A stretch of DNA of 64,000 bases from Candidatus Ornithomonoglobus merdipullorum (GCA_018714695.1 DVNB01000087.1:52496-116495); one strand, 5' to 3'. Shown: positions 37,445 to 47,807, counted from the stretch's first letter. Translations and numbers: made by a program. The notes: generated by a model from the letters alone, not told the origin.

Positions 37445-38236
37445 TTATTTGGACTGTATATGGAGCTCGGCCATATTCTCGTGTATGCTTGCGAGTGATG
37501 CGCGCATTGCGCTTATTACCTTTTCGCTCGTTTCCAGATTGATAAGATGGCTCATATGAGTGAAGGCTGAATCTGCCGCAGTCCTTCCGAGTACCTGTGC
37601 TGCAGCGGCTCTGCATTCCGGTGCCGGATCTGTCAGGTAAGTGATAAGGTGGCTGAGATCGGGTCCCTTGAGGTCGATTATTTTGCTGCCTTCAACTGTA
37701 ACAGCATTATCACCGATGGACTTTATTTCCGCAACACGGTCAGCGGCATTTACCAATGACATTGATGAGTTATTTGCCGAAAGCTTTTGCACCTTGTTCT
37801 CACATACTATCGCCAGTATCGAGAATACGATTATTGCGATGCATATGATGAACTGGATTATCCACATAAAGCTGAGTCTGAGCATCGGGCTGGCTATAAA
37901 GAATACGATGCCTGCCAGTGCGGCGATGTCTGCTACTAATGTAACATAACCGTTTTTCGGCTTCCAGAAGCTGACGCCGGCACCTAAGATGCCGAAAAGT
38001 ATTATAAATACCGACATAAATATGATCGGATTTACGTTAGCCTCAGCGCCTGTGTTATGAATCACATACTGAGCAAACTGAGGATTGCTGGGATCGAGCC
38101 ATACGTAACCGCCGAGCGAAAGCGTTTCACCCTCAAAGCTCCAGTACGGTACGAAATGGAGTATCAGTAATATCAGCGTAAGCACTCCGCATACGATACT
38201 GCATTTTTTTGTACGTTCAATGATCTCTTTTAACAT
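37445..38236 (-). CDS. Multi-TM membrane protein with C-terminal HEAT-like repeat
   Basis: Four hydrophobic segments; C-terminus YLTDPAPECRAAAAQVLGRTAADSAFTHMSHLINLETSEKVISAMRASLASI. Confidence 0.65.
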   Translation of the reverse strand: MLKEIIERTKKCSIVCGVLTLILLILHFVPYWSFEGETLSLGGYVWLDPSNPQFAQYVIHNTGAEANVNPIIFMSVFIILFGILGAGVSFWKPKNGYVTLVADIAALAGIVFFIASPMLRLSFMWIIQFIICIAIIVFSILAIVCENKVQKLSANNSSMSLVNAADRVAEIKSIGDNAVTVEGSKIIDLKGPDLSHLITYLTDPAPECRAAAAQVLGRTAADSAFTHMSHLINLETSEKVISAMRASLASIHENMAELHIQSK

Positions 38237-38449
38237 AGTTTATTCCTCCCTGTGATGATCTTTTGTTTTTTTAGCTGTTGATATTAGTATACTGCTTTAA
38301 TATAAACCGAAAATAAACTTATGAGAAAAATGTCGGATAATTCGGAAAAAGCATACTCCGGAATACAATATAAGTATTAGACATAAAGCAAAAATTGTGA
38401 TAAAATAAGTAATAAGAAGATGAAACTGCTGCGTTTTTGCAGATCGGTA

Positions 38450-38480
38450 TTGACTTGGACCGCACTCAATGCTTTATAAT
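38450..38480 (+). promoter_or_regulatory. MerR-type promoter (19-bp spacer) upstream of lysR
   Basis: TTGACT-tggaccgcactcaatgctt-TATAAT. Confidence 0.6.
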
Positions 38481-38531
38481 TATCTTATAATAGCTATAGG
38501 ATATACAAACGGATCAAGACAGGAGAAAAAG

Positions 38532-39395
38532 ATGGAACTTAGGGTATTGAAATATTTTTTGATGGCGGCGCGTGAGGAAAATATAACAAGGGCTGCCGAA
38601 AGGATGCACGTGACACAGCCGACGCTTTCAAGACAGCTTATGCAGCTCGAGGAGGAGCTCGGTGTTGAGTTGTTTAAAAGAAGCAAGCACAGTATATCGC
38701 TTACGGAGGATGGTATGCTTTTGAAGCAGCGCGCACAGGAGATGGTCTCTATTGAGGAAAAGATCTTCTATGACCTGTCGCATAAGGACGATACATTGAC
38801 AGGGACAGTGTCTGTCGGCTGCGGAGAAACGCAGACGGTAAACGAGCTTTTTTCGTTGGCTGCCTCGTTCCGTGAGAAAAATCCGAATGTGGCATTCGAA
38901 GTCTACAGCGGTATTGCCGACGATATAAAGCTGAGGATAGAGAACGGAACTGTGGATGTAGGTCTTCTTACAGAACCGGTGGATATAAGCAAATATGATT
39001 TTATACGGATGAAGCAGAAGGACCGCTGGGGAGTTATCATGCGTGATGACTGCCCTCTTGCCGAAAAAGAGTATATACGTCCTGAGGAGCTTGCGGAAGT
39101 GCCGCTTATAATGGCAAGGCGCGAGAGCGTGAAAAACGAGATCGCCAACTGGTTCGGTGGCTATTACGATGAGCTTAAAACAGCAGCAAACTGTGATCTG
39201 CTGTACAATACGATAGCTCTTGTAAAGAGCGGGATAGGCTCTGCAATATGTCTTGAAGGGCTCGGGATTGGAGAAGGTCTGTGCTTCAGACCGCTTATGC
39301 CGCCGCTTGAAACGGGTTCGGTGCTTGTGTGGAAAAAGCATCGCGCCATATCGCCTGCCGTGCGCGAATTTATCGCGCATGTTAAAAATGCTTAA
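38532..39395 (+). CDS. LysR family transcriptional regulator
   Basis: MELRVLKYFLMAAREENITRAAERMHVTQPTLSRQLMQLEEELGVELFKR. Confidence 0.96.
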   Translation: MELRVLKYFLMAAREENITRAAERMHVTQPTLSRQLMQLEEELGVELFKRSKHSISLTEDGMLLKQRAQEMVSIEEKIFYDLSHKDDTLTGTVSVGCGETQTVNELFSLAASFREKNPNVAFEVYSGIADDIKLRIENGTVDVGLLTEPVDISKYDFIRMKQKDRWGVIMRDDCPLAEKEYIRPEELAEVPLIMARRESVKNEIANWFGGYYDELKTAANCDLLYNTIALVKSGIGSAICLEGLGIGEGLCFRPLMPPLETGSVLVWKKHRAISPAVREFIAHVKNA

Positions 39396-39498
39396 AAAAC
39401 ATTATATGAAATAATATATAAGCATTGGACACTTCAAGGAGCCTGTGATAGAATATGAGCATGGAAGACATGCGGATAATGAAGAACGGAGGCAGGAT

Positions 39499-39846
39499 AT
39501 GACTATAGAGGAAGCAAGTAAGAAATACTGTATTCCGATAAAATTATTAAAGGAATACGAGAGCATGGAGCTTTGCGGGACCGTAAAGAGGGTCATGGGA
39601 GTGTGGCAGTACGATGATACAGATATCGAAAGACTCAGCATGATAATGACGCTTCATGATATAGGATTTTCGAAAGAGGATATAGACGAGTACATGCAGC
39701 TGCTCCTTTCGGGTCAGAACAATGAAGAGTGCATAAAAATGCTTGAACAAAAGAGAAAGGGGGCACTCAGTAAAATCCATGTTCTGGAAAAGCGAATTGA
39801 CAATATAGATTATCTTAGGAATGAAATGAGGAGTACCGGCAATTAG
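39499..39846 (+). CDS. MerR family transcriptional regulator
   Basis: MTIEEASKKYCIPIKLLKEYESM...YDDTDIERLSMIMTLHDIGFSKEDIDEYMQLL. Confidence 0.88.
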   Translation: MTIEEASKKYCIPIKLLKEYESMELCGTVKRVMGVWQYDDTDIERLSMIMTLHDIGFSKEDIDEYMQLLLSGQNNEECIKMLEQKRKGALSKIHVLEKRIDNIDYLRNEMRSTGN

Positions 39847-39934
39847 GAGCATTTGAATGAGAAATGCTTAGGAATAGGTAAAACTGCACAGGAACGCGTT
39901 TGAAGCGCTGAATTCATAAAGGAGGATCATCAGT

Positions 39935-40939
39935 ATGGAATACACAAAATTGGGTAATACGGATATTGAGGTATCAAAGCTTTGCGTTGGCTGTATGAGC
40001 TTCGGCAAGGCGGGAACGATGCATGACTGGACGCTTGACGAGGAAAAAAGCGCGGATGTGATAAAGCACGCGCTTGACCTGGGTATCAATTTCTTTGATA
40101 CAGCAAACGGATATTCTGCGGGAACGAGCGAGGAGTATCTGGGGAGGGCGCTTAGGGATAATACTGCGCGTGATAAGGTCGTTATCGCTTCAAAGGTATA
40201 TTTTAACGAGGGAAGACTTTCAAGGAAGGCGATAATGCGGGAGATCGACGGAACACTCAAGAGACTTGGCACGGATTATCTGGATCTCTATATCATACAC
40301 CGGTTTGATTATGATACTCCCATAGAGGAAACAATGGAGGCTCTCAATGATCTTGTAAAGGCGGGAAAGGTCCGCGCTCTGGGCGCTTCGGCAATGTACG
40401 GCTACCAGTTTTACAATATGCAGCTCGCCGCAAGAGATAACGGATGGACACAGTTTTCGGCTATGGAGAATCATTACAATCTGCTGTACAGAGAGGACGA
40501 GCATGAGCTGATACCGATATGCAGGCAGATGAACGTTTCACTCATGCCGTACAGTCCGCTGGCTGCCGGGCACCTTGCGAGAGCGGAATGGAGATCGGAT
40601 TCGGTAAGGAGCAGAACAGACCGTGTAGCTATGGGCAAATATGACCGCACAGAGGAGCAGGATATGCTTATCGTAAAACGCGTCAGCGAGCTTGCCGAAA
40701 AGCACGGATGCAAGATGTCGCAGATAGCGATAGCATGGCTGTGGGCAAAGGGCGTTGCCTCGCCCATAATAGGAGCAACAAAGACGGCTTATCTTGACGA
40801 TGCTGCAGGAGCGCTTGATGTGAAGCTGGATGCTAAGGATGCGGCATATCTTGAAGAATTATACGTTCCGCATCCGATAGTGGGCGCTATAGACAAAAAT
40901 CCCGATCCGGGCGTAGTGCTTCTCGACGAGAAAAAATAA
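39935..40939 (+). CDS. Aldo/keto reductase
   Basis: MEYTKLGNTDIEVSKLCVGCMSFG...FFDTANGYSAGTSEEYLGRAL; SPIIGATKTAYLDDA. Confidence 0.95.
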   Translation: MEYTKLGNTDIEVSKLCVGCMSFGKAGTMHDWTLDEEKSADVIKHALDLGINFFDTANGYSAGTSEEYLGRALRDNTARDKVVIASKVYFNEGRLSRKAIMREIDGTLKRLGTDYLDLYIIHRFDYDTPIEETMEALNDLVKAGKVRALGASAMYGYQFYNMQLAARDNGWTQFSAMENHYNLLYREDEHELIPICRQMNVSLMPYSPLAAGHLARAEWRSDSVRSRTDRVAMGKYDRTEEQDMLIVKRVSELAEKHGCKMSQIAIAWLWAKGVASPIIGATKTAYLDDAAGALDVKLDAKDAAYLEELYVPHPIVGAIDKNPDPGVVLLDEKK

Positions 40940-41132
40940 GACGGATCGGATGCGTGACGCGCGCTGTCTGTCTTAGCTATTGAGACCACGGATATCGTAA
41001 TATTGATCCCTTCGCGGAAAGACCTTGAGTTCTGCCGCGGAGGGTTTTTAAATTTGTTCTTGCATAGCGGCGTGATTTATGTTATACTATTTGTTGTTAA
41101 GGATGAATATAAATACAGAAAGCGGTAGATCT

Positions 41133-42017
41133 ATGTTTTTATCAGATAAATGGAAGGATTATGTCGTGGTAGACGCGGCGGGCGGAGAAAAGCTTGAGTA
41201 TTGGGGAAAGTATCTTTTAAGGCGTCCCGATCCGATAGCTGTCTGGAATGAGAAAACGGAGCAGAAGCTCTGGAATAAGGTGGACGCATGGTATCACCGT
41301 TCCAATTCGGGCGGAGGAAAGTGGCAGGTGTTCAATAAGAGCATCCCGGATAAGTGGCAGATACGCTATCGTGACCTTGTGTTCAACGTGCGTCCCACAG
41401 GCTTTAAGCATACGGGACTTTTCCCTGAGCAGGCTGTGAACTGGGATTGGATAGCGTCGCTTATAAAGAATGCCGCGGAACATTATGAAAGGCCTTTAAA
41501 GGTGCTCAATCTTTTTGCGTATACAGGCGGCGCCACGGTATCGGCGCTCGGAGCCGGAGCGGAGGTATGCCATGTGGATGCGTCGAAGGGGATGGTCACA
41601 TGGGCGAAGGAGAATGTTGTGGCATCGGGACTCGGCGACAGGCGCGTCAGATACATAGTTGATGACGTCGTCAAGTTCGTTAAGCGTGAGATAAGGCGCG
41701 GGAATAAATACGACGGGATAATAATGGATCCGCCGTCGTACGGACGCGGTCCGTCGGGAGAGGTCTGGAAGATAGAGAATGAGCTCTATCCGCTTGTGGA
41801 GGACTGTGTGAGCATTATGTCGGACGATCCGCTGTTCTTTCTGATAAATTCGTATACGACGGGACTTTCGGCACAGGTTCTCAAGAACGTGCTGACGCTT
41901 ACGGTATCAAAGCGTTACGGCGGAGAGATAGACGCCGACGAGATCGGACTGCCGATACGCTCGAGCGGACTGGTTCTGCCGTGCGGGATCAGCGGAAGAT
42001 GGCATAAAGACAATTGA
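41133..42017 (+). CDS. Class I SAM-dependent RNA methyltransferase (RlmI/RlmL-like)
   Basis: VLNLFAYTGGATVSALGAGAEVCHVDASKGMVTWAKENV...GIIMDPPSYGRGPSGEVWKIE. Confidence 0.88.
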   Translation: MFLSDKWKDYVVVDAAGGEKLEYWGKYLLRRPDPIAVWNEKTEQKLWNKVDAWYHRSNSGGGKWQVFNKSIPDKWQIRYRDLVFNVRPTGFKHTGLFPEQAVNWDWIASLIKNAAEHYERPLKVLNLFAYTGGATVSALGAGAEVCHVDASKGMVTWAKENVVASGLGDRRVRYIVDDVVKFVKREIRRGNKYDGIIMDPPSYGRGPSGEVWKIENELYPLVEDCVSIMSDDPLFFLINSYTTGLSAQVLKNVLTLTVSKRYGGEIDADEIGLPIRSSGLVLPCGISGRWHKDN

Positions 42018-42083
42018 CAATGGATAATGATCAATTGATGATTAACGGACGTGTGCGTCCGTACGGTTAGGAGTTATGGATAT

Positions 42084-43283
42084 ATGCTTAAAGGAAAAAC
42101 AGTTGTATTGGGAGTAACCGGTTCGATCGCTGCGTATAAGTCGGCAAATCTTGCAAGGATGCTGAAAAAGCTTGGGGCTGATGTTCAGGTGCTGATGACA
42201 GAGAACGCGACAAATTTTATAAATCCGATAACGTTTGAGACGCTTACGTCAAATAAATGCCTGATAGACACGTTTGACAGGAATTTTAAGTACAGCGTTG
42301 AACATGTAGCTCTGGCAAAGCGCGCAGACGTAGTTATGATCGCGCCGGCATCGGCAAATGTTATAGGCAAGATAGCCGGCGGGATAGCGGACGATATGCT
42401 CACGACGACCGTGATGGCATGTCCGTGTCCTAAGATAATATCTCCGGCAATGAATCATAATATGTTCCACAATCCCATAGTTCAGGACAATCTGAAAAAA
42501 CTTGAGGGCTACGGATATACGATAGTAAAGCCGGGGCACGGGATGCTTGCAAACGGTGACATCGGCGACGGACGAATGCCGGATGAGGATGTGCTGCTTG
42601 AATATATACTGAGTGAGATCGCGTTCGAAAAGGATCTCGCCGGAAAGAATGTGCTCGTTACAGCGGGAGCGACGCGCGAGCCGATAGATCCTGTGCGGTT
42701 CATAACGAACCGTTCGACCGGCAAGATGGGCGCGGCGGTCGCGCGAGCCGCAATGTACCGCGGTGCGAACGTGACGCTCGTTGCCGGACATATGGAGACG
42801 AAGCCTCCGATGTTCGTAAATGTCGTTGAAGCGGAGACCGCGGAGGATATGTATAACGAGGTAAGCTCATATGCTCCGTATGCCGATATAATAATAAAAT
42901 CCGCGGCTGTGGCTGATTATACACCGCTGACAGTTGCGGAGGAGAAGATAAAGAAGGGCGAGGGCGGCGCGGAGATAAGGCTCAAGCGCACAAAGGATAT
43001 ATTAAAGCATCTGGGCGAAACGCGCAGAAACGGACAGTTTGTCTGCGGCTTTTCGATGGAGACGGAGAATGTTTTGGAGAATTCGTCGGCAAAGCTCAAA
43101 AAGAAAAACGTAAATATGATATGCGCAAATTCTCTGAAGGAGGAGGGCGCAGGTTTCGGGACGGATACGAATGTGATCTCGATAATAACGAAGGACGGGA
43201 TCAGGGAGCTGCCGAAAATGTCGAAATTTGACGCGGCAAATGCAATACTTGACGAGATAAAGAAGCGGCTGCACACAAGCTGA
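42084..43283 (+). CDS. coaBC: Bifunctional phosphopantothenoylcysteine decarboxylase/phosphopantothenate-cysteine ligase
   Basis: KTVVLGVTGSIAAYKSANLARMLKKLGADVQVLMTENATNFI...SPAMNHNMFHNP; VTAGATREPIDPVRFITNRSTGKMG. Confidence 0.97.
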   Translation: MLKGKTVVLGVTGSIAAYKSANLARMLKKLGADVQVLMTENATNFINPITFETLTSNKCLIDTFDRNFKYSVEHVALAKRADVVMIAPASANVIGKIAGGIADDMLTTTVMACPCPKIISPAMNHNMFHNPIVQDNLKKLEGYGYTIVKPGHGMLANGDIGDGRMPDEDVLLEYILSEIAFEKDLAGKNVLVTAGATREPIDPVRFITNRSTGKMGAAVARAAMYRGANVTLVAGHMETKPPMFVNVVEAETAEDMYNEVSSYAPYADIIIKSAAVADYTPLTVAEEKIKKGEGGAEIRLKRTKDILKHLGETRRNGQFVCGFSMETENVLENSSAKLKKKNVNMICANSLKEEGAGFGTDTNVISIITKDGIRELPKMSKFDAANAILDEIKKRLHTS

Positions 43284-43313
43284 CAGCGGCGGGAAGGAGA
43301 GCTGAACGATCCG

Positions 43314-43979
43314 ATGAGGATGAGGAAAAAGAAAAACTGTGCCGCGCGCATGGAGCGCTGCGGAGACATACTTATAAAAGCGCCGGAGGAGCATAAGGGG
43401 GATTGGAGCAAGGTTTTCGGAAATGACGCACCGATACATCTGGAGATAGGCTGCGGAAAGGGCGGCTTCGTGACCGGAATGGCGGAGCTGCACCCTGATA
43501 TAAACTTTATAGCTATGGAAAAGGTAGAGGATGTGCTCGTTATGGCTATGGAAAAGGCAGTCGAAAATGGGCTCAAAAATGTACGGTTCATGTCTGCCGA
43601 TGCCGAAAAGCTTGAGGAGTATTTCGAAAAGGGCGAGCTTGAAAGGATATATCTTAACTTTTCCGATCCGTGGAAAAAGAATAAGCAAGCCAAGCGGCGT
43701 CTGACACATAAGAATTTTCTTGACAGATACAAGCGCGTCCTTGACAACGGCAGCTATATCTGGTTCAAGACCGACAATAAGCAGCTGTTTGAATTTTCGC
43801 TGAACTCGTTTGCGGCGGAGAATTTTAAGCTTGAGAACATAACCCTTGATCTTCACGCGTCAAAATTCGAGGGCAATGTTATGACGGAGTATGAAACAAA
43901 GTTTGTGGAGCAGGGACAGCCGATCTACCGCCTTGAGGCGGTGTATCTTGGCTGGGAGGATGGCAGGCTCAGTCAATAA
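43314..43979 (+). CDS. trmB: tRNA (guanine-N7-)-methyltransferase
   Basis: PIHLEIGCGKGGFVTGMAELHPDINFIAMEK...RIYLNFSDPWKKNKQAKRRLTHKNFLDRYKRVL. Confidence 0.96.
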   Translation: MRMRKKKNCAARMERCGDILIKAPEEHKGDWSKVFGNDAPIHLEIGCGKGGFVTGMAELHPDINFIAMEKVEDVLVMAMEKAVENGLKNVRFMSADAEKLEEYFEKGELERIYLNFSDPWKKNKQAKRRLTHKNFLDRYKRVLDNGSYIWFKTDNKQLFEFSLNSFAAENFKLENITLDLHASKFEGNVMTEYETKFVEQGQPIYRLEAVYLGWEDGRLSQ

Positions 43980-44784
43980 AACGCAGAACGGGCTTGGATG
44001 ATGCGCAGCTGCGGTAGTCGCGCGGGGTCATGCCCGTGACCTGTTTGAAAAGGTGTGACATATATATCGGTGAGTTGAAGCCGCTTTCGAGTGCTGCCTC
44101 AGTCACCGATTTTTTTGTGCCGCCGCGAAGCAGCTCCTTCACGTTTTCGATCTTGAGACTGTTCATGTATTCCATTATGGTTATGCCGGTATTTTTTTTG
44201 AAAAGGCGGCAAAGGTAGTATTTTGTTATGTGGAAATGATCAGCTATTTCGTCTATCGAAGCGATGCTCTTGAAATTGGATCTTATATATTCGAGTATCG
44301 CCGCGGTGAGAGTGCCCGAAAGCTCTGCTGCCTCTATCGCGTCGGTGCCGCCGGTAGCGCCAAGAAATATAAGTATCTCGGCAAGCAGAGCATAGCAATG
44401 CTCCGGTTCGCGGCAGCGGATCTTGTCGAGCAGCGCCGCAAGGTATTCAAAATCGTCCTTGGAAAGACTGACAACGCGTTTGTCGGCGGAAAAGCAAGAG
44501 AGCATTGAAGCTGCTGCGGACGAGGTATAGTATTTTTCGATGTAGCCGCTGCTGAATTCCACCAGCCGCCTCTTGAACGCGCTTCCGGCAGTCTTATGGT
44601 ATACATTGGGAGGAATCAGTACAACATCGTATTTTTTTATGTCGTATACTGAGTTTTCGATCATATACCTTCTGCTTCCGTTCTCTAGGAAATATATCTC
44701 ATAGTAGTCATGGCAGTGAAACGGCCCCATATCCATGGGCTTTCCCGATGATGCTTTTTCAAATTCAAAGTGTTCCGAACTCAT
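43969..44784 (-). CDS. AraC family transcriptional regulator (cupin + HTH)
   Basis: FHCHDYYEIYFLENGSRRYMIENSVYDIKKYDVVLIPPNVYH; FHITKYYLCRLFKKNTGITIMEYMN...SGFNSPIYMSHLFKQVTGMTPRDYR. Confidence 0.95.
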   Translation of the reverse strand: MSSEHFEFEKASSGKPMDMGPFHCHDYYEIYFLENGSRRYMIENSVYDIKKYDVVLIPPNVYHKTAGSAFKRRLVEFSSGYIEKYYTSSAAASMLSCFSADKRVVSLSKDDFEYLAALLDKIRCREPEHCYALLAEILIFLGATGGTDAIEAAELSGTLTAAILEYIRSNFKSIASIDEIADHFHITKYYLCRLFKKNTGITIMEYMNSLKIENVKELLRGGTKKSVTEAALESGFNSPIYMSHLFKQVTGMTPRDYRSCASSKPVLRFID

Positions 44785-44815
44785 ACCGATGCGGTTCCTT
44801 TCGTGAGTTATTGAA

Positions 44816-44851
44816 AAAATACCGGTCTCCGCAGCGGCGGAGACCGGGAGT
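44816..44851 (-). terminator. Terminator after phosphohexomutase gene
   Basis: Minus strand ccggtctccgccgctgcggagaccggtatttttt. Confidence 0.85.
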
Positions 44852-44856
44852 ATCTG

Positions 44857-46590
44857 TTACGCGAGACCGAACTGTTTTACACAGTCGGCGATTATGTCGT
44901 CAATGAGCGCCATTGCCTCGTCAAACGAGTCGGCATAGGTGCCGAGATAGAGCTTGATCTTCGGTTCTGTTCCGGAAGGTCTTACAATAAAGTATGATTT
45001 GCCGTCCGAGAGATCATAGCGAAGCACGTTCGATTTCGGAAGCCCGGTGAGCGGTGAAACGTTTCCATCCTTGTCCGTTATAGTCTGTGCCGAATAGTCT
45101 GTGGTCTTTACAACGTCAAGTCCGTTTACCGATACGGGCGGGTTCTCTCTCAGCCCGGTGAGTATCGCAGCCATTCTCTCCATACCGTCCTTGCCGGGCA
45201 TGGTGTAGGACATCGTCTTTTCAGCATAGTAGCCGTATTTCTTGTATATGTCCTGAAGCGCCTCATAGAGCGACTTGCCCTTTGTCTTGTAATATGCCGC
45301 CATCTCGGCTATAAGCATAGACGCCACTACCGCGTCCTTGTCGCGGGCATGGTTGCCTACGAGGTAACCGTAGCTCTCCTCAAAGCCTATGAGATAAGTA
45401 TGGTTCTTCTTTTCCGCAAATTCGGTCATTTTTTCGCCGATGTACTTAAAGCCTGTGAGGACGTTCATGACCTCGATACCGTAGCTCTTTGCTATAGCCG
45501 CGGCAAGCTCGGTCGTAACTATAGTCTTTATAACTACGCCGTTTGCAGGAAGGTTATCCTGTTCCTTCCTTGAACGGAGTATGTATTCAACAAGCAGAGC
45601 GCCCGTCTGGTTTCCGGTAAGCGTTCTGTATACGCCGTCGGCATCGCGGACAACTATTCCGACTCTGTCGCAGTCGGGGTCTGTGCCTATGATAACGTCG
45701 ACGTCATTTTCCTTTGCTATGTCTATAGCTATAGTAAACGCTTCCTTATTTTCGGGATTGGGCGATTTTACTGTCGGGAAGGTACCGTCCTCAGTATCCT
45801 GCTCCTTTACTACAAGTACGTTCTTGAAGCCGATCCTCTTCAATATCTCTTTTACCGGACGTGAGCCTGTGCCGTGAAGCGGTGTGTAAACGAGCTTGAA
45901 GGTATCTGCAACCTCCTTTACAGCGCCGGGATTGAGCTGCTGTGTCTGTACCGTCTCAAGGAATTTTTCGTTCAGCGCAGGCCCTACTATCTCTATGGTA
46001 CCGGCAGCCTTTGCCTCGTCAAAATCGGCGTATTCAACACTGAATATATCTATGGCATTCATTGCGTCGATGACCGTCTGAACAGCCTCGGGCGGGAGCT
46101 GACCGCCGTCGGGACCGTACACCTTGTAGCCGTTGTACTCCTTCGGATTGTGCGATGCGGTGATCATTACTCCTGCCGCGCAGCCCAGCTCACGGATACC
46201 GAACGATACCTCCGGAACGGAATGGACCGTATCGAAAAGGTATACCTTAACGCCCGCCTTGGCGAGCACCTTCGCGCTCTCACGGGCAAATTCCTTTGAC
46301 ATTATCCGCGTATCGTAGCCTATGAGAACGCCCTTTGCCGCAGCCTCCGCGCCTTCCTTGTTAACGTATTCGGCAACACCGTGACTCGCCTGTCTTACGT
46401 TGTAGATATTGAGTCTGTTAGTGCCGATCCCCAGAACACCTCTCATGCCTGCGGTGCCGAATTCGAGATCGCGGTAGAAGCGGTCCTCAAGCTCCTTTGC
46501 ATCGTCCTTTACGGACATGAGCTCTTCCTTCGCCGCGTTGTCGAGAACATCGGATGCGAGCCATTTCTCATAGTTTTCCATATAACCCAT
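44857..46590 (-). CDS. Phospho-sugar mutase (phosphoglucomutase/phosphomannomutase alpha-D-phosphohexomutase)
   Basis: GTAGMRGVLGIGTNRLNIYNVRQASHG; VMITASHNPKEYNGYKVYGPDGGQ; GTDPDCDRVG; VRPSGTEPKIKLYLG. Confidence 0.96.
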   Translation of the reverse strand: MGYMENYEKWLASDVLDNAAKEELMSVKDDAKELEDRFYRDLEFGTAGMRGVLGIGTNRLNIYNVRQASHGVAEYVNKEGAEAAAKGVLIGYDTRIMSKEFARESAKVLAKAGVKVYLFDTVHSVPEVSFGIRELGCAAGVMITASHNPKEYNGYKVYGPDGGQLPPEAVQTVIDAMNAIDIFSVEYADFDEAKAAGTIEIVGPALNEKFLETVQTQQLNPGAVKEVADTFKLVYTPLHGTGSRPVKEILKRIGFKNVLVVKEQDTEDGTFPTVKSPNPENKEAFTIAIDIAKENDVDVIIGTDPDCDRVGIVVRDADGVYRTLTGNQTGALLVEYILRSRKEQDNLPANGVVIKTIVTTELAAAIAKSYGIEVMNVLTGFKYIGEKMTEFAEKKNHTYLIGFEESYGYLVGNHARDKDAVVASMLIAEMAAYYKTKGKSLYEALQDIYKKYGYYAEKTMSYTMPGKDGMERMAAILTGLRENPPVSVNGLDVVKTTDYSAQTITDKDGNVSPLTGLPKSNVLRYDLSDGKSYFIVRPSGTEPKIKLYLGTYADSFDEAMALIDDIIADCVKQFGLA

Positions 46591-46697
46591 TTCACAAAAC
46601 CTCCGTTTTTGGTATTTACAGAACCGCCGCAAATGCCGGCGGCACATTTATTTCCGGACCGCGACATGATGTTCTGCGGTCTGTATCTGCTGATTCT

Positions 46698-46726
46698 ATT
46701 ATATAATATTTTGGACAAAATTTCAA
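46698..46726 (-). promoter_or_regulatory. sigma-A promoter for phospho-sugar mutase gene
   Basis: Minus strand TTGAAA, 17-bp spacer, TATAAT. Confidence 0.65.
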
Positions 46727-46887
46727 CACCGAAAATATAATAGCCTATAAAATTTGTGTAAAAATTACTACAATATCCCCGTTATTTAGCCTTTTTGCAC
46801 AAAGCATTCTTAAGCGGTGCTTGACGTATCGTTCGTGATATGATAAAATACTACGGATAATCAGTGAATTTGAAAGGTTGAGATATT

Positions 46888-47610
46888 ATGCTCAGAAATT
46901 TGAATAAGGTCGTGAGTCTCACGCGCAAGGCGATAGAGGAGTATGACATGGTTGACGAGAATGACAGGATAGCCGTTGGGGTATCGGGGGGAAAGGATTC
47001 GCTTGTGCTTCTTGCGGCGCTTGCGGAGCTTTCGCACTATCATCCGAAGAATTTTACGGTGTTCGGTATTTCGCTCGATATGGGCTTCGGAGGAGATTCC
47101 CTTCCGATACAGAAATTCGCGGAGGAGCTTGGTGTTGAATACTATGTAAAGAAAACGAATTTTAAGGAGATAATATTCGATATACGCAAGGAGTCAAACC
47201 CGTGCTCGCTCTGCGCAAAGATGCGCCGCGGCGCGCTGAACGACATGGCTGTCGAGCACGGCAGCAGAAAGGTGGCTCTCGGACACCATAATGACGATGT
47301 TCTGGAAACTTTTTTCTTAAGCCTTCTCTATGAGGGGAGGGTGAGCTGTTTTGCGCCGGTAACGTATCTTGACAGGACCGGGGTGACACAGATACGTCCG
47401 ATGATATACGTCCCTGAGCGAGATATAAGGGGTGTGGTAAAGCACGGGGGCGTACCGGTGGCAAAGAGCATGTGTCCCGCGGACGGCGCCACCAAGCGCG
47501 AGCAGATGAAGGAGATCATAAAGAGGCTTGAGCGCGAGACTACGCCGGGGCTTAAGAAGCGTTTGTTCCATGCCGTGCGCGCAAGTAAAATAGAGGGCTG
47601 GAAATTGTAA
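46888..47610 (+). CDS. TtcA/TilS-family PP-loop ATPase (tRNA 2-thiocytidine biosynthesis TtcA-like)
   Basis: DRIAVGVSGGKDSLVLLAAL PP-loop; CSLCAKMRRGALNDMAVEHGSRKVALGHHNDDVLETFFLSLLYEGR. Confidence 0.92.
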   Translation: MLRNLNKVVSLTRKAIEEYDMVDENDRIAVGVSGGKDSLVLLAALAELSHYHPKNFTVFGISLDMGFGGDSLPIQKFAEELGVEYYVKKTNFKEIIFDIRKESNPCSLCAKMRRGALNDMAVEHGSRKVALGHHNDDVLETFFLSLLYEGRVSCFAPVTYLDRTGVTQIRPMIYVPERDIRGVVKHGGVPVAKSMCPADGATKREQMKEIIKRLERETTPGLKKRLFHAVRASKIEGWKL

Positions 47611-47807
47611 TTTTTGAGTTAAGAATATAATATTGGATGTTTTTACGCTTGACATATTGAAGTCTTTTTTGTATAATAATATTAGGAGCATGCGGCGGAG
47701 TGTGTGCTTCGAAAGCAGATGTGTGCGAAAGGACAGAGACTCTGAGGTAAAGCGCCCCGGGCAGACGTATGCGCGGAGGTGCGGGTTCTTTTATTTGAAA
47801 GGATTTG

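Noticed and set aside
37172-37498. 108-aa plus-strand ORF MCKPPLKGEGNRRTAVEGFGGMNYSKKGGTPQSASLTAPLSGEPW
   Set aside because: It is the translation of the palindromic repeat element core, not a gene
47683-47807. Glycine riboswitch, suggested by GGACAGAG
   Set aside because: Order of conserved blocks does not match the glycine aptamer; only a short shared string
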